Shown here in pieces: positions 1 to 13,397 of a stretch of 48,647 nucleotides of DNA. Under the pieces are notes generated by a model, which was not told the DNA's origin, ran no database searches, and saw only the letters and a program-made list of their open reading frames with translations. The stretch comes from an uncultured Pelagibacteraceae bacterium (GTDB taxonomy: Bacteria > Pseudomonadota > Alphaproteobacteria > Pelagibacterales > Pelagibacteraceae). Made by a program: the position numbers and the translations under genes. The stretch covers positions 1-48,647 of the forward strand of contig CACIOP010000009.1 of the NCBI GenBank assembly GCA_902588315.1, in the 5' to 3' direction. Every line of letters starts with the position of its first letter. Position 1 is the stretch's first letter.

Positions 1-26
1 ATTAATTTGATTTAATAATTTATTTT

Positions 27-38
27 TTACAATTGTAA
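27..38. promoter_or_regulatory. 12-bp perfect palindrome upstream of the J-domain gene
   Basis: Positions 27-38 form a perfect 12-base palindrome (TTACAATTGTAA), 36 bases before the ATG at 75. It could be an operator for the J-domain/cobS/cobT operon. In DNA this AT-rich a 12-base palindrome can also arise by chance. No -35/-10 pair stands out around it, so the regulatory reading is weak. Confidence 0.2.
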
Positions 39-74
39 TTAACTCATTTATATCCATATATGTTATTATATATC

Positions 75-608
75 ATGAAAAATATTTGTGACTGGAATAA
101 TTGTAATGAAATAGGTGAATATAAGGCACCAGTTGAAAAAGATAATAGCAGAAAATTTAGAATGCTTTGCCTTGAGCATGTAAAAGAATTTAATAAAAAT
201 TGGAACTATTTTTCAGGAATGAATGATGACCAAGTAATGGATTTTTTAAAATCTGACATGACTTGGCACAAACCTACACAAAGCTTTAGCTCTTCAGATA
301 ATTTTTTTAAAGTATTATGGAATACAACTTTGAGAGATGAGTTCGATAAAGAAAAAATAAATGGAGATTATGATCATATGCGTCAATTTAAATTTGATCA
401 TAAAGATATAAAAGCTTTTGGAATATTGGGGGTTTCTGTGGGTTTAAAGTGGAAGAAAATACAAGATAAATTCAAATTACTTGTGAAAAAATTTCACCCT
501 GATATGAATTCTGGAAATAAAAAATACGAGGAAAAACTTAAACTTATAACATTAGCTTATACTCAATTAAAAAATACTTATAGAGAAAAAATTGACACCA
601 AATCTTAA
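75..608 (+). CDS. J-domain (DnaJ-like) protein with N-terminal Cys/His cluster
   Basis: A 177-residue protein from the ATG at 75 (an ATG at 60 is possible but adds only five residues). The C-terminal third is a J domain with the diagnostic HPD triad at residues 141-143, the loop that stimulates DnaK ATPase. The N-terminus has Cys5, Cys10, Cys32 and His35, a spacing that could bind zinc. There is no Gly/Phe region or DnaJ-type CxxCxGxG zinc repeat, so it is a specialised co-chaperone and not DnaJ itself. Its last 17 bases overlap the TTG start of cobS, so the two are translationally coupled. Alphaproteobacteria commonly carry a similar J-domain gene directly before cobS, which suggests a role with the CobST complex (inference). 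Confidence 0.85.
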   Translation: MKNICDWNNCNEIGEYKAPVEKDNSRKFRMLCLEHVKEFNKNWNYFSGMNDDQVMDFLKSDMTWHKPTQSFSSSDNFFKVLWNTTLRDEFDKEKINGDYDHMRQFKFDHKDIKAFGILGVSVGLKWKKIQDKFKLLVKKFHPDMNSGNKKYEEKLKLITLAYTQLKNTYREKIDTKS

Positions 609-1566
609 CACAGAACCAGATATTAAAGTTTCACTAAAACAAACTTTTGGAATTGATTCAGAAATGGAAGTTGACGCATTTTCAAAAAAAAATGATTACG
701 TTCCTGAAATTGATAAAAACTACAAGTTCGATAGAGATACTACTTTAGCCATTATTTCAGGATTTGCTTTTAATAAGAGAGTTTTAGTTCAAGGGTATCA
801 TGGTACTGGAAAATCTACTCACATTGAGCAAATAGCTGCAAGATTAAATTGGCCTTGTATCCGTGTAAATTTAGATAGTCATGTAAGTAGGATTGATTTG
901 ATTGGAAAAGATGCGATCGTTCTTAAAGATGGTAAACAAGTAACTCAATTTAACGAGGGAATTTTACCATGGTCTATACAAAATCCAGTTGCACTTGTTT
1001 TTGATGAATATGATGCTGGCAGACCTGATGTAATGTTTGTAATTCAAAGAGTTTTAGAAGCTGAGGGAAATTTTACATTACTAGATAAAAACAAAGTAAT
1101 TAAGCAAAATAAATTTTTTAGATTATTTGCTACTTCAAATACTGTTGGACTTGGTGATACGACAGGTCTTTATCATGGTACGCAGCAAATTAACCAAGGT
1201 CAGATGGATAGATGGAATATTGTTACAACTTTAAACTATCTTAGCCTAGATAGAGAAATGGATATTGTTTTGTCTAAAAATAAAAACTTAAATAACGCAA
1301 AGGGGAAAGAGAAGGTTGCCAATATGATAAAAGTAGCATCTTTAACGCGTAAAGGATTTATTGCAGGAGATATTTCAACAGTGATGAGCCCAAGAACGGT
1401 GTTACATTGGGCAGAAAATGCAGAGATATTTAAAGACACTGGTTACGCCTTTAGAGTAACTTTTCTTAATAAATGTGATGATATTGAAAAAAATACTATC
1501 GCAGAATATTATCAAAGATGTTTTGGTGAAGAATTACCTGAGTCTTTGATTAATATTCAAATCTAA
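592..1566 (+). CDS. cobS: CobS, AAA+ ATPase subunit of cobaltochelatase type
   Basis: A 324-residue MoxR/AAA+ family ATPase. Walker A is GYHGTGKS at residues 68-75 and Walker B ends in FDEYD around residue 141. The whole protein reads like alphaproteobacterial CobS (sensor region [17 protein letters not shown], then NQGQMDRW). In characterised species CobS and CobT form a chaperone-like ATPase that drives CobN to insert Co2+ into hydrogenobyrinic acid a,c-diamide. The start is TTG at 592; it gives the usual N-terminus (residues before FGID), whereas the next ATG (664) would cut off conserved sequence. It overlaps the upstream J-domain gene, and its TAA shares one base with the cobT ATG. No CobN or corrin biosynthesis gene is visible here, so the substrate is uncertain. 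Confidence 0.93.
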   Translation: MTPNLNTEPDIKVSLKQTFGIDSEMEVDAFSKKNDYVPEIDKNYKFDRDTTLAIISGFAFNKRVLVQGYHGTGKSTHIEQIAARLNWPCIRVNLDSHVSRIDLIGKDAIVLKDGKQVTQFNEGILPWSIQNPVALVFDEYDAGRPDVMFVIQRVLEAEGNFTLLDKNKVIKQNKFFRLFATSNTVGLGDTTGLYHGTQQINQGQMDRWNIVTTLNYLSLDREMDIVLSKNKNLNNAKGKEKVANMIKVASLTRKGFIAGDISTVMSPRTVLHWAENAEIFKDTGYAFRVTFLNKCDDIEKNTIAEYYQRCFGEELPESLINIQI

Positions 1567-3365
1567 TGAGCACTAAAGAAAATAATTTAAAAGAAAAATT
1601 CAAAATAGCTCTAACTTCTACGGCAAAAGTAATTGCCGATGATTTTGATTTAAACAAAATAAATTCTGAAGAAAAAAAAATAAAAGAATTTAATTTTCTA
1701 GAGATTGACAATCTAACTAGTCCAGCTGATTTTATAAGATTACGTGCAGAAACAGACTCCTCTGCTTTAAAAAAAAAATTTTGTAATGAAACAATTTACA
1801 AAAAAAACCTTCCCTCAAATAGTTCTTCTAGATCTCTTTATAATATTGCTGAAAAAATACGTTATGAGACACTGGGAGGAAAAATGCTAAAAGGAATTGA
1901 GAAAAATTTTCAAGAAAATTATAATCAAATAATAAACCGTAAAAGAAAAGATCAATTAAAAACTAAAGAGGACGTATCTGTATCAGAGGCATTCGAGTTA
2001 TATATGCTTAAGAATTTTCATAAAATTAAGCTTAATCCTCTAACAACAAAAATGCTTAATTTTTGGGAAAAAGACTTTGAGGACGCTATAGAAAAACATA
2101 AAGAATTTTTACTTAAAAATCTTGAAGATCAAAATATTTATAGTTCAAAGTTTTCAGAAATATTAGAAGAGATGGACATTTTTCAAAGTGAAGATGAGGA
2201 CGAAAGAAAAGAAGAAAATCAAGATCAAGGACAAGATAATCCATCAAATGAAGATGAAAATAATGACAAAGATGATAATAAAGACGAAAAAGATGAAAAT
2301 GTATCAGAGGCTTCACTAGATGCTGATTATAGTGTTGATGAATTTAACTTTGACGAACAATTGTCAGACACAGAATCAGATGAACAAAGTTCAGAGCAAG
2401 TAGCTCAAAAAAAAATAGATAATATCAATTTAGATTATAAAATATTTACAACTAAGTTTGATGAAGTTGTAAAAGCTGAAAATCTAGAAAATGCAGATGA
2501 AGCAATAAAACTAAGAAGAAATTTAGATCAACAATTAATTGGCTTTCAAGATATTATAACAAAGCTTGCTAATAAACTTCAAAGACAATTGCTTGCAAAA
2601 CAAAATAGAGCATGGGAATTTGATTTGGAGGAGGGATTATTAGACAGTTCAAAACTTCCAAGAATTATTATGGATCCATATAATTCTTTGTCATTCAAAA
2701 AAGAAAAAGATCTAGATTTTAAAGATACAGTAGTGACTCTACTCATTGATAATTCTGGATCCATGAGAGGAAGACCAATCACTATTGCGGCTATTTGTGC
2801 AGATATTTTATCCAGAACACTAGAAAGGTGCTCTGTTAAAGTTGAAATTTTAGGTTTCACAACTAAAAATTGGAAGGGTGGACAGAGTAGAGAATTTTGG
2901 ACCAAAAATTCTAAACCTAAAACACCAGGAAGATTAAACGACCTAAGACATATAATTTACAAAGGAGCAGATACTCATTGGAGACAGGCAAAAAATAATT
3001 TAGGACTAATGTTAAAAGAAGGATTGCTCAAAGAGAACATTGATGGGGAAGCGATATCATGGGCCTTTAACAGAATAAAAAAGAGAAAAGAAGAAAGAAA
3101 AATATTAATGGTTATTTCTGATGGAGCCCCTGTAGATGACTCTACTCTTTCTGTAAACTCAGGTGATTTTTTAGAAAAACACTTAAAAAAGATTGTGAAA
3201 TTTATTGAAAATAAATCGGATATTGAAGTTTTAGCTATAGGTATTGGTCACGATGTTTCAAGATATTACAATAAAGCTATTAAAATTACTGACGTAAATG
3301 AGTTAGGAGATGTTATGATATCTCAATTAAGTTCATTATTTGAAACAAAGAAAAAATATCACTAA
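1566..3365 (+). CDS. cobT: CobT, VWA-domain subunit of cobaltochelatase type
   Basis: A 599-residue partner of CobS. The N-terminal half (to about residue 205) matches the CobT domain. It is followed by a strongly acidic Asp/Glu/Asn stretch at about 208-245, a helical linker, and a C-terminal von Willebrand A domain starting near residue 388 with the metal-binding MIDAS signature DNSGS at 395-399. The [22 protein letters not shown] segment is typical of CobT. The start overlaps the cobS stop (TAATG), so the pair is coupled. The stop overlaps by four bases with the convergent kinase gene. The family role is to form, with CobS, a hexameric ATPase acting on CobN. The missing CobN in view leaves open another target. 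Confidence 0.92.
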   Translation: MSTKENNLKEKFKIALTSTAKVIADDFDLNKINSEEKKIKEFNFLEIDNLTSPADFIRLRAETDSSALKKKFCNETIYKKNLPSNSSSRSLYNIAEKIRYETLGGKMLKGIEKNFQENYNQIINRKRKDQLKTKEDVSVSEAFELYMLKNFHKIKLNPLTTKMLNFWEKDFEDAIEKHKEFLLKNLEDQNIYSSKFSEILEEMDIFQSEDEDERKEENQDQGQDNPSNEDENNDKDDNKDEKDENVSEASLDADYSVDEFNFDEQLSDTESDEQSSEQVAQKKIDNINLDYKIFTTKFDEVVKAENLENADEAIKLRRNLDQQLIGFQDIITKLANKLQRQLLAKQNRAWEFDLEEGLLDSSKLPRIIMDPYNSLSFKKEKDLDFKDTVVTLLIDNSGSMRGRPITIAAICADILSRTLERCSVKVEILGFTTKNWKGGQSREFWTKNSKPKTPGRLNDLRHIIYKGADTHWRQAKNNLGLMLKEGLLKENIDGEAISWAFNRIKKRKEERKILMVISDGAPVDDSTLSVNSGDFLEKHLKKIVKFIENKSDIEVLAIGIGHDVSRYYNKAIKITDVNELGDVMISQLSSLFETKKKYH

Positions 3366-4642
3366 ATATTAAATAATTCTTTATTCTTCCATCTAATAAT
3401 AACTTCAGCACCACTACGTGTTTTTGAATTTCTACAATTGACTGATGCAAAATTTTTTTCTAATAAAGTTTTTCCAATAAACAAACCCAGTCCTAAGCCC
3501 TCTTTAGACTTATCTTTAGAATAATTTGATTTTAAATATGGTTCTCCAATTTTCGATATTATATCTCGTGGATAACCATTACCATCATCTTCTACTGTAA
3601 GCTCTGTAAATTCACTGTCACTTTTTAAATTTATAAAAATAGAATTTTTGGCAAATTTATTCGCGTTTCCTATAAAGTTTCTTAATCCATAAACTATTTC
3701 AATAGATTTACTTATTTTTTTTGGGTTTGAATCTTGATCAAAATTGAAGACAAACTCCTTTTTACTTATTTCCTTAAATGAGGAGATAATTTCATGCAAA
3801 TAATCCCGAATATTAATATCTTTGTCAATAAATTCATCCTCTTCCACAGGATTTAAAGTTAATCTTTTTAAAATTTCATTACATCGCTCAACTTGACTAT
3901 TCAATAACTCTATATCTTTTTCTAAATCTTTTTGTCCCTTAAATTGTTTCATTAAATCATGTGCAATTATTGTAATTGTAGAAAGTGGTGTGCCTAGAGA
4001 ATGCGCTGCTGCAGCAGCTTGGCCGCCCAAAGATAAAAGCTCATGTTCTTTAGCCATTACCTCTTCCATTTTTCCTAATGCTTCTTTTCTTAATCTAGAT
4101 TGTGTACCAAATGTCATTGCAAAATAATTTAAAAAGACCAAAGCAACAATTAAAGATGTTGGTATAGAATAATAAAAATAATGATTATTATGAAAACCAC
4201 TATTTAAATTAATGGGTAAATCTTGATAGTAAAAAGTTAAAAATATAATTATGATTATTGTTAATATTACCAATAAAGTATTTGTTCTTAAACTTAAATT
4301 TGAAGAAGAAAAGACACTTGGTATCAATATAAAAATTACAAATGGATTAGTTATTCCACCTGATAAATAAAGAAGGACACCTAATTGCAAAATATCTATT
4401 AGTAGGAAGATAAAAGCAGATCTGTCTGATAATTGTGTTTTTTTGTAAATGAAAATTAAGTATAAATTGCTTATTATTCCTAAAAGTATAACTAAATTTG
4501 AGGTAATAAAATCAAAACTAGAATTTATAAATAAATATACAAAATTTACTGCAATCAATTGTCCAATGATTCCAATCCATCTAAGAGCTATATAAGTTGA
4601 TTTTTTAAAGGAATGATATTTTGAAGTTTCAAAGAACTTCAT
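3362..4642 (-). CDS. regB: RegB/PrrB-type redox sensor histidine kinase
   Basis: A 426-residue membrane kinase. Six hydrophobic segments fill residues about 15-175, with the quinone-site motif GGxxNPF at 95-101 between them. The H-box [15 protein letters not shown] holds the phosphorylated His214. A cysteine, Cys254, lies exactly 40 residues later in QVERCNEIL; this is the same spacing as His225-Cys265 of Rhodobacter capsulatus RegB, whose cysteine is the redox switch. The C-terminal HATPase domain has DDGNGYP and [14 protein letters not shown]. In the family the kinase senses quinone/thiol state and phosphorylates RegA. No response regulator lies next to it. It is the last gene of a long minus-strand run, two bases after gyrB. 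Confidence 0.88.
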   Translation of the reverse strand: MKFFETSKYHSFKKSTYIALRWIGIIGQLIAVNFVYLFINSSFDFITSNLVILLGIISNLYLIFIYKKTQLSDRSAFIFLLIDILQLGVLLYLSGGITNPFVIFILIPSVFSSSNLSLRTNTLLVILTIIIIIFLTFYYQDLPINLNSGFHNNHYFYYSIPTSLIVALVFLNYFAMTFGTQSRLRKEALGKMEEVMAKEHELLSLGGQAAAAAHSLGTPLSTITIIAHDLMKQFKGQKDLEKDIELLNSQVERCNEILKRLTLNPVEEDEFIDKDINIRDYLHEIISSFKEISKKEFVFNFDQDSNPKKISKSIEIVYGLRNFIGNANKFAKNSIFINLKSDSEFTELTVEDDGNGYPRDIISKIGEPYLKSNYSKDKSKEGLGLGLFIGKTLLEKNFASVNCRNSKTRSGAEVIIRWKNKELFNI

Positions 4643-4644
4643 TT

Positions 4645-6756
<2,112 letters not shown>

Positions 6757-6821
6757 TTATTTATCTTAACAAAAAAAGTTTAAAATACGTAAATAACACT
6801 TGAAAAATAAGGCTTATTTGA

Positions 6822-6911
6822 TGGCGGAGAGAATGGGATTCGAACCCATGAAAGAATTGCTTCTTTACACGCTTTCCAAGCGTGCGCCTTCAACCACTCG
6901 GCCACCTCTCC
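6822..6911 (-). tRNA. tRNA-Ser (anticodon GGA)
   Basis: On the minus strand the 90 bases fold as a class II tRNA with a 7-bp acceptor stem (GGAGAGG with TCTCTCC, one G-U), discriminator G and an encoded CCA. The anticodon loop CTTGGAAAG gives GGA, there is a long variable arm, and the T loop is GGTTCGAATCC. It reads UCU/UCC. It begins only 8 bases after the stop of the GT17 gene, so it is probably processed from the same transcript. Confidence 0.96.
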
Positions 6912-6919
6912 AGAAATAA

Positions 6920-7705
6920 CTACAATATCCAATCTTTAAATTTTTCTTTATTATTAACAATATAATCTGGGAATGAATCATCAAATGGGATCTTCTCAAA
7001 AGAAATTTCTCTATCAAATAAATCAACTTTGTTTTTGATGGCATTATTAATTTTATCAAAAGAATTATATTTACTATTATTATATTCTGCATGAGCATAA
7101 GAATTTAGTTTCAGCTTTATTTGATCAACATTCATTAAAAAAGAAAAATGCCATCCACCACTTTTAATTATATTCCATTTAATTTTATAAAATTTCCAAA
7201 AGGGCTGAATTTTAACTTTTTGGTCTCTAAACCATTGTGGTGAGTTAAGATATTTTTTCTTACAAGCCCTGCTACCATACCAAAATGGGTTAGTTTTGTT
7301 TTGAAGGTTTATTTTATAATAAAACATTTTTTGCTCAAAAACTGAATATTTATAATTATTTATTTCATTAATTTTTGAAAAATTGGGAATTTCATCTATA
7401 TCAGAAATAATTATTAAATCATCATCATCTGCATTATTAAGTCCATTTAAAATAAAATTTCTCTGATAATTCTCTCTACCCCAATTTGATAAATTTTCTG
7501 GAAATTTTTCTACAATTAAATAGATAATTTTATTTTTAAAGTTTTGAAAATTTTCAATTTTAAAGTTTAATTTTTTTTTATTACCTTGATGATCAAACAT
7601 AGACTCAACAATTACAAATTTATGAATATATTTTGATAATGTATTTAGTCTAATATCTAGTACTAAATTTTCATTATGAAATAAAAAGCAATCAAAAATT
7701 TTCAT
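6920..7705 (-). CDS. Glycosyltransferase family 17 protein
   Basis: A 261-residue protein that looks like family GT17, the family of beta-1,4-mannosyl-glycoprotein beta-1,4-N-acetylglucosaminyltransferase. Recognisable are the N-terminus MKIFDCFLFHNE followed by DIRLNTL, VIVESMFDHQG, the acidic DIDE metal/nucleotide-sugar motif at 102-105, and GGWHFSFL late in the protein. There is no signal peptide or membrane segment, so it should act in the cytosol, perhaps on a surface glycan. Its ATG directly abuts the lepA stop. Bacterial members have no firmly known acceptor, so the substrate is open. Confidence 0.82.
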   Translation of the reverse strand: MKIFDCFLFHNENLVLDIRLNTLSKYIHKFVIVESMFDHQGNKKKLNFKIENFQNFKNKIIYLIVEKFPENLSNWGRENYQRNFILNGLNNADDDDLIIISDIDEIPNFSKINEINNYKYSVFEQKMFYYKINLQNKTNPFWYGSRACKKKYLNSPQWFRDQKVKIQPFWKFYKIKWNIIKSGGWHFSFLMNVDQIKLKLNSYAHAEYNNSKYNSFDKINNAIKNKVDLFDREISFEKIPFDDSFPDYIVNNKEKFKDWIL

Positions 7706-9514
7706 TTATTTTTCTTTACTTATTTTAAGCACACCAATAAATGCTTCTTGAGGAATTTCAACTCTCCCAAACTGTTTGGATCTTGCTTTACCTTTTTTCT
7801 GTTTCTCTAAAAGTTTTCTTTTTCTATCTGTTGCTCCACCACCATGAATTTTTGTTAAAACATCTTTTTTAAACCCTTTAATTGTTTCTCTTGCAATAAT
7901 TTTACCTCCTATTGCAGCTTGAACTGGAATCATAAAGTTATGTCGAGGTATTAAATTTTTTAATTTTTCACAAACCTCTCTCCCAGTTTTTTGTGCAAAG
8001 TCTTTATGTATCATCATCGCTAAAGCATCGACCGGTTCTCCATTGACTAGAATGCCAAGTTTTACCAAGTCTCCTTCTCTATGCTCAATGATTTCATAAT
8101 CAAAACTGGCATAGCCACTAGTCATAGATTTTAGTCTATCATTAAAATCAAAAACAACTTCATTTAATGGTAACTCATAATTCACTACAGCTCTGTTACC
8201 TGAATAACTTAAATTGGTCTGAAGTCCTCTTTTATCCTGACACATTTTTATAATTGAGCCTAAATATTGGTCAGGAGTAATGATTGTTGCTTTTATCCAT
8301 GGCTCTTCAATACATTTTATTATTGTTGGATCAGGTAGACTTGATGGATTTTGAAGATCAATTATGTTTCCATTATTAAGGTAAACTTTATAAACAACAC
8401 CAGGAGTAGTTGTTAATAAATTAACATCAAATTCTCTTTCTAATCTTTCTGTCACAATTTCTAAATGAAGTAATCCTAAAAATCCACATCTAAAACCTAA
8501 TCCTAGAGCAGATGATGACTCTGGCTCAAATGAAAAACTTGCATCATTCAATTGTAATTTAGCTAAACCATCTTTAAGTTTTTGAAACTCAGAACTGTCT
8601 ACTGGAAACAACCCACAGAACACTACCGGCTTACTTGGTTTAAATCCTGGCAAAGCTTCTTTTAAAGGTTTTGAAGCATCACAAATAGTATCGCCAACTT
8701 TTGTTTCAGACAAAACTTTAATTCCTGTTGTAATAAATCCAATTTCACCTGTTTTTAGTTCATTTATGTCTACTGGCTTTGGTGTAAAAACTCCAACTTT
8801 TTCAACAATATACTCCTGATTAGTAGACATCATTTTTATTTTCATGTGTTTAGAAAGTTTGCCATCTATCACTCTCACTAAAATCACTACACCTAGATAT
8901 GTGTCATACCAACTATCAACTAATAAACATTTTAGATCTGCAGAACTTTCTCCTTTTGGAGCTGGTAATGTTGTAATAATTTGCTCTAAAATATCTTCTA
9001 TTCCCTCTCCAGTTTTACCTGAACACGGAATTGCATTTTCGGTATCAATTCCTATAACTTCCTCAATTTGTTTTTTTGTTCTATCTAAATCCGATGCAGG
9101 TAAATCAACCTTATTTAAAACTGGCACTATCTCATGGTTAGTATCTAAAGCTTGGTAAACATTTGCTAAAGTTTGAGCTTCTACCCCTTGTGTACTATCT
9201 ACGATCAAAATTGAACCTTCACAGGCGTACAAAGATCTACTTACTTCATAACTGAAATCTACATGTCCTGGGGTATCAATAATATTTAAAATATAATTTT
9301 TTCCATTTTTAGCTTTATAATTTAATTTTACAGTTTGCGCTTTAATTGTAATTCCTCTTTCACGCTCAATATCCATAGAGTCTAAAACTTGAGCTTTCAT
9401 TTCTCTTTCAGTTAATCCACCACAACTATGAATAATTCTATCGGCTATTGTAGATTTTCCATGATCAATATGCGCAATTATTGCAAAATTTCTTATATTA
9501 TCAATTGAACTCAT
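7706..9514 (-). CDS. lepA: Elongation factor 4 (LepA), ribosome back-translocase GTPase
   Basis: A 602-residue translational GTPase, the usual LepA length. The G domain shows AHIDHGKST (G1), [10 protein letters not shown] (G2), [12 protein letters not shown] (G3) and NKVDLP (G4). It is followed by EF-G-like domains and the LepA-specific C-terminal domain ending in [23 protein letters not shown]. It acts on stalled or mistranslocated ribosomes. It lies 8 bases after pheT and directly before the GT17 gene within the thrS-to-gyrB run. Confidence 0.97.
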   Translation of the reverse strand: MSSIDNIRNFAIIAHIDHGKSTIADRIIHSCGGLTEREMKAQVLDSMDIERERGITIKAQTVKLNYKAKNGKNYILNIIDTPGHVDFSYEVSRSLYACEGSILIVDSTQGVEAQTLANVYQALDTNHEIVPVLNKVDLPASDLDRTKKQIEEVIGIDTENAIPCSGKTGEGIEDILEQIITTLPAPKGESSADLKCLLVDSWYDTYLGVVILVRVIDGKLSKHMKIKMMSTNQEYIVEKVGVFTPKPVDINELKTGEIGFITTGIKVLSETKVGDTICDASKPLKEALPGFKPSKPVVFCGLFPVDSSEFQKLKDGLAKLQLNDASFSFEPESSSALGLGFRCGFLGLLHLEIVTERLEREFDVNLLTTTPGVVYKVYLNNGNIIDLQNPSSLPDPTIIKCIEEPWIKATIITPDQYLGSIIKMCQDKRGLQTNLSYSGNRAVVNYELPLNEVVFDFNDRLKSMTSGYASFDYEIIEHREGDLVKLGILVNGEPVDALAMMIHKDFAQKTGREVCEKLKNLIPRHNFMIPVQAAIGGKIIARETIKGFKKDVLTKIHGGGATDRKRKLLEKQKKGKARSKQFGRVEIPQEAFIGVLKISKEK

Positions 9515-9522
9515 TAATTATT

Positions 9523-11931
9523 TTAGGAACGAATTTTAGCACCTGTTTTATTTTCAACTGTTTCTATTATCAAATTATTAGTTTTTTCTAAATCATTATC
9601 CGTTAACGTTTTTTCCAATGATTGAATAGTGACGCTTATCGCAACTGATTTTTGATTTGCAGGAATATTACCTCCTTCGTAAACGTCAAACACTTTAATG
9701 TTCGAAATTAAATTTTTATCAATATTTGATATGACGCTTACTATATTTTGCACACTTATTTTTTTATCAACAATAAATGCAAAATCTCTTTCAGATTTTT
9801 GAAAGTCAGATACTGAATATTTTGTTTTTTGATCTTTTAAAGATTTTTTTGGCAGTTTTAAATTATCTAGAAATATTTCAAATCCTACTAGAGACTCTGT
9901 TTTAATATCTAGCGTTTTAATAATGTTTGGATGAATTTCACCAAAATAAGCAGCCACCTTATCTTTTCCTTTATTTAAAAATATTCTACCTGATTTTCCT
10001 GGATGATAATAATTGGGACTTTCATCATCTATGTAGAATTTTTCAGCGTTATAGCCTGCTTCTACTAAAGTTTGTATAACATCTCTTTTAATATCAAAAA
10101 CATCTACATTTCTCTCTTTTTCAATCCATGAAAGTCTAGATTTTTTTCCAGCTGACAGTCCGCAAACAACTGTATTCTGTTCTCCAGGTTTTGAACCATA
10201 AAATATTGGTCCTATTTCAAATATTGATAAATCTTTAATTCCTCTATCTAAGTTTTTACTCATGTACATTGCTAAATTTGAAAAAATAGAATTTCTTAAT
10301 ACTCCCAATTCAGAGCTGATTGGATTTATAATTTTTATTTCTTTACTGTCTTCTTTAAAATGATCATTATATTTAGAGTCAGTAAAAGACCATGTAATTG
10401 CTTCCAAATACCCTTTAGATGCTACTGCCCTTTGAAGAAAATGAAATAACTTTTGAGTTGGATTTAAAGTGTTTTTTGATCTTTCTTTAATAGGATTTTC
10501 TATTTTTATTTTTTCATAACCACTAATTCTTACAAGTTCCTCAACTATATCAATTTCTTGAACAATATCTGGTCTCCACGATGGAACTGATAATTTAAAG
10601 AATTTTTTTTCTTTTTTTAATTTAAAACCAAGTTTTTCTAAAATGTTTATCATTTCCTTAGTTGAAATTTTAAAACCAGTAATTTTTTCAAACGTTTCAG
10701 GTTCAAATTTTATTACTTTGTTTTTATAAGACTCGATTTTTTGAATATCTATTTTGCTAATTTCACCACCACAAATTTCATTAATTAAAAAAGCTGCTTT
10801 ATTTAATCCAGCTTCAATAGATAACTGATCAATGCCTCTTTCAAATCTAAATTTAGCATCTGTATCGATATTCAATTTTTTGGCAGTTTTTCTAATTGAC
10901 CTTGGATCAAAATAAGCAGATTCTAATAGAACATTTTTTGTATCTAACTCTGTACCAGATCTTGTTCCTCCAATAATTCCTCCTAGACCTAATACACCTT
11001 TGTTATCACTTATTACACACATTCCATCATCTAGTTTATAATTTTTATTATCTAGAGCGGTAAATTTTTCTCCTAATTTTGAATTTCTAACAATTATTCC
11101 CTTATCAATTTTATCAGCATCGTATGCGTGTAAAGGACGATTAATATCAATCATGACATAATTTGTAATATCTACAATTGCAGATATTGGTTTTTGGCCT
11201 ATAGAAATTAATTTATCTTTCAACCATTTAGGGCTTTCTGTATTTTTGACGTTAGTTATCAAGCAACTACCAAAAGATAAACAGCCTTGATTTTTTTCTT
11301 TTGTTATCTTTACCTTTAAGGTCTGTTTTTTATTAGATTTAATTTTTTTATCTTTTTCTGTTTTAAAGTTACCAAAACCTGCTGCTGATAAATCTCTTGC
11401 TATCCCCCGAACTCCAAGACAGTCTGGTCTATTTGGTGTAATTGATAAATCGATAAGATTAGAGCTTGATTTAGAAAAATAACTTTTTCCAATACTTTTT
11501 GCATATTTAGATGTCGACAGCTCCGTAATTCCATCACTTTCATCTGATAAACTCAATTCAGATTCAGAACAGAGCATTCCATATGATGTAACGTCTCTAA
11601 TTTTAGCAACAACAAGTTTAGTTTTGTTTTTTGGGATTATTGCACCTGGTGGGGCATATACAGTAAGAAGGCCCTCTCTTGCATTTGCAGCACCACAAAC
11701 AACTTTTTTGATTTCTTTATTACCAACATCAACATCACAAACTTTAAGTCTGTCTGCATTAGGATGTTTTTCTGTTTTTATAATTTTTGCTACCTTAAAT
11801 AAATCTAACCCCTCAGATAAGTTTTCTATACTCTCAACCTCAAGACCTATGTCTGTTAGTTTCTCAATGAGCTTGTCTTCTTTAGCACTAACTTTTAAAT
11901 GATCTTTTAGCCAATCATATGTAATCTTCAT
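9523..11931 (-). CDS. pheT: Phenylalanyl-tRNA synthetase beta subunit
   Basis: An 802-residue protein matching full-length bacterial PheT. An N-terminal tRNA-binding OB domain (about residues 40-150, with [17 protein letters not shown]) is followed by the B3/B4 editing domain (ERGIDQ and [14 protein letters not shown]), B5, the core synthetase-like domain, and a C-terminal ferredoxin-fold anticodon-binding domain. With PheS it forms the alpha2-beta2 enzyme that charges and proofreads tRNA-Phe. Its ATG overlaps the pheS stop by four bases, giving translational coupling for equal subunit synthesis. Confidence 0.97.
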   Translation of the reverse strand: MKITYDWLKDHLKVSAKEDKLIEKLTDIGLEVESIENLSEGLDLFKVAKIIKTEKHPNADRLKVCDVDVGNKEIKKVVCGAANAREGLLTVYAPPGAIIPKNKTKLVVAKIRDVTSYGMLCSESELSLSDESDGITELSTSKYAKSIGKSYFSKSSSNLIDLSITPNRPDCLGVRGIARDLSAAGFGNFKTEKDKKIKSNKKQTLKVKITKEKNQGCLSFGSCLITNVKNTESPKWLKDKLISIGQKPISAIVDITNYVMIDINRPLHAYDADKIDKGIIVRNSKLGEKFTALDNKNYKLDDGMCVISDNKGVLGLGGIIGGTRSGTELDTKNVLLESAYFDPRSIRKTAKKLNIDTDAKFRFERGIDQLSIEAGLNKAAFLINEICGGEISKIDIQKIESYKNKVIKFEPETFEKITGFKISTKEMINILEKLGFKLKKEKKFFKLSVPSWRPDIVQEIDIVEELVRISGYEKIKIENPIKERSKNTLNPTQKLFHFLQRAVASKGYLEAITWSFTDSKYNDHFKEDSKEIKIINPISSELGVLRNSIFSNLAMYMSKNLDRGIKDLSIFEIGPIFYGSKPGEQNTVVCGLSAGKKSRLSWIEKERNVDVFDIKRDVIQTLVEAGYNAEKFYIDDESPNYYHPGKSGRIFLNKGKDKVAAYFGEIHPNIIKTLDIKTESLVGFEIFLDNLKLPKKSLKDQKTKYSVSDFQKSERDFAFIVDKKISVQNIVSVISNIDKNLISNIKVFDVYEGGNIPANQKSVAISVTIQSLEKTLTDNDLEKTNNLIIETVENKTGAKIRS

Positions 11932-12995
11932 CTGCTTAAACCTCTGTAATTTGAAGGGACATCAAGTGGATCAAAACCAAAATGATTTAGCCATCTGTAA
12001 TCACAATCAAAAAACGCTCTTAAATCATTAATGCCGTATTTAAGCATTGCTAATCGGTCTATACCTATGCCAAAGGCATATCCTTGATATTTAGAAGGAT
12101 CTACTTTTACATTTTTTAAAACATTAGGATGCACCATGCCACAGCCTAAAATTTCAAGCCACTTATCTCCTTCTCCAATAATTATTTTGCCATCTTTTAT
12201 TTCATAACCAATATCAACTTCTGCAGATGGCTCTGTAAATGGAAAATGACTAGGTCTAAATCTCATTTTAATTTTTTCGACTTCAAAAAATTCTTTAATA
12301 AAATAATTCAAGCATCCTTTTAAATGTCCCATATTAATATTTGTGTCAATATGCAAACCTTCTACTTGATGAAACATTGGCGCGTGTGTTTGATCACTAT
12401 CAGATCTATAAGTTCTCCCAGGAGCAATGATCTTAAATGGAGGTTTGTCTTTTAGCATAGTTCTAATTTGAACTGGCGAAGTATGAGTTCGTAACAAAAC
12501 TTCTTTGTTTTCATCTAAGTAAAATGTATCATGCATATCTCTTGCTGGATGATTATCCGGTGTGTTTAAAGCAGTAAAGTTGTTATATTCATTTTCAACA
12601 TCAGGCCCTTCCTCAACACTAAATCCTATTTCAGAAAAAATAGATGAAATTTCATCAATAGTTTGTGATACCGGATGAACTTTTCCTCTAACGAATGGTC
12701 TTTCAGGTAAAGTTATATCAACTTTTTCCTTTTCTAATTTTTCGTTTATCTTTTTTCCTTCTATCTCTTTAATTTTTGAAGTTATTAAATTCTGAAGTTC
12801 ATCTTTAACTTGATTTAAATCTGATGCAAATTTTTTTCTATCAGTCTCTGGAATTGACCCTATTGTTTTAAATTTTGATGAAATTAAACCATTTTTACCA
12901 AAGAGATCGGTTTTGATTTCATTTATTTGATCAATGTTTAAATCATTTTCTAACTTTGATATAAACTGATCTCTAATATTTTTTATCTCTGACAT
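11928..12995 (-). CDS. pheS: Phenylalanyl-tRNA synthetase alpha subunit
   Basis: A 355-residue class II aminoacyl-tRNA synthetase catalytic subunit. After a coiled-coil N-terminus of about 90 residues come motif 2 ([23 protein letters not shown]), [17 protein letters not shown] of the phenylalanine pocket, and motif 3 ([18 protein letters not shown]). It activates Phe and transfers it to tRNA-Phe together with PheT. It follows rplT after a 43-base gap, in which I see no attenuator-type Phe-rich leader peptide or clear terminator. Confidence 0.97.
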   Translation of the reverse strand: MSEIKNIRDQFISKLENDLNIDQINEIKTDLFGKNGLISSKFKTIGSIPETDRKKFASDLNQVKDELQNLITSKIKEIEGKKINEKLEKEKVDITLPERPFVRGKVHPVSQTIDEISSIFSEIGFSVEEGPDVENEYNNFTALNTPDNHPARDMHDTFYLDENKEVLLRTHTSPVQIRTMLKDKPPFKIIAPGRTYRSDSDQTHAPMFHQVEGLHIDTNINMGHLKGCLNYFIKEFFEVEKIKMRFRPSHFPFTEPSAEVDIGYEIKDGKIIIGEGDKWLEILGCGMVHPNVLKNVKVDPSKYQGYAFGIGIDRLAMLKYGINDLRAFFDCDYRWLNHFGFDPLDVPSNYRGLSR

Positions 12996-13038
12996 ATTAG
13001 TAGATTATTTCCTTAAGAAATAAAAACAATAGCGAAGA

Positions 13039-13395
13039 TTAATTTAAAGCTGATTGAGCTTTTTGTACAATTGTTTTGAATGCTTCTGGGCTATCGTAAG
13101 CAATTTCAGCAAGAATTTTTCTATCTATTGCAATACCACATTTATTTAAACCATTGATAAATTTTGAATAAGTTAAGCCTTCAGCTCTTACTCCAGCATT
13201 GATTCTTTGTATCCACAATGATTTAAAATCTCTTTTTTTATTTCTTCTGTCTCTGTAAGCGTATTGCATGGATTTTTCCATAGCTTGCTTAGCAACTCTA
13301 ATGGTATTTTTTCTTCTGCCCCATTGACCCTTTACAGCTTTTAAAACTTTTTTATGTTTAGCTTTACTAGTTACACCTCTTTTAACTCTTGCCAT
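13039..13395 (-). CDS. rplT: 50S ribosomal protein L20
   Basis: A 118-residue basic protein with the standard L20 sequence (MARVKRGV start, [47 protein letters not shown]). It binds 23S rRNA domain II early in 50S assembly. It starts two bases after the rpmI stop, in the conserved infC-rpmI-rplT block. In other bacteria L20 represses this operon through its mRNA leader; I could not recognise such a leader here. Confidence 0.97.
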   Translation of the reverse strand: MARVKRGVTSKAKHKKVLKAVKGQWGRRKNTIRVAKQAMEKSMQYAYRDRRNKKRDFKSLWIQRINAGVRAEGLTYSKFINGLNKCGIAIDRKILAEIAYDSPEAFKTIVQKAQSALN

Positions 13396-13397
13396 TA

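Noticed and set aside
2113..2316. Minus-strand open frame opposite the acidic region of cobT
   Set aside because: It is a shadow of the biased Asp/Glu codons on the plus strand.
12996..13038. pheST attenuator or leader peptide
   Set aside because: Only 43 bases, no Phe-rich peptide and no convincing hairpin with a U-run.
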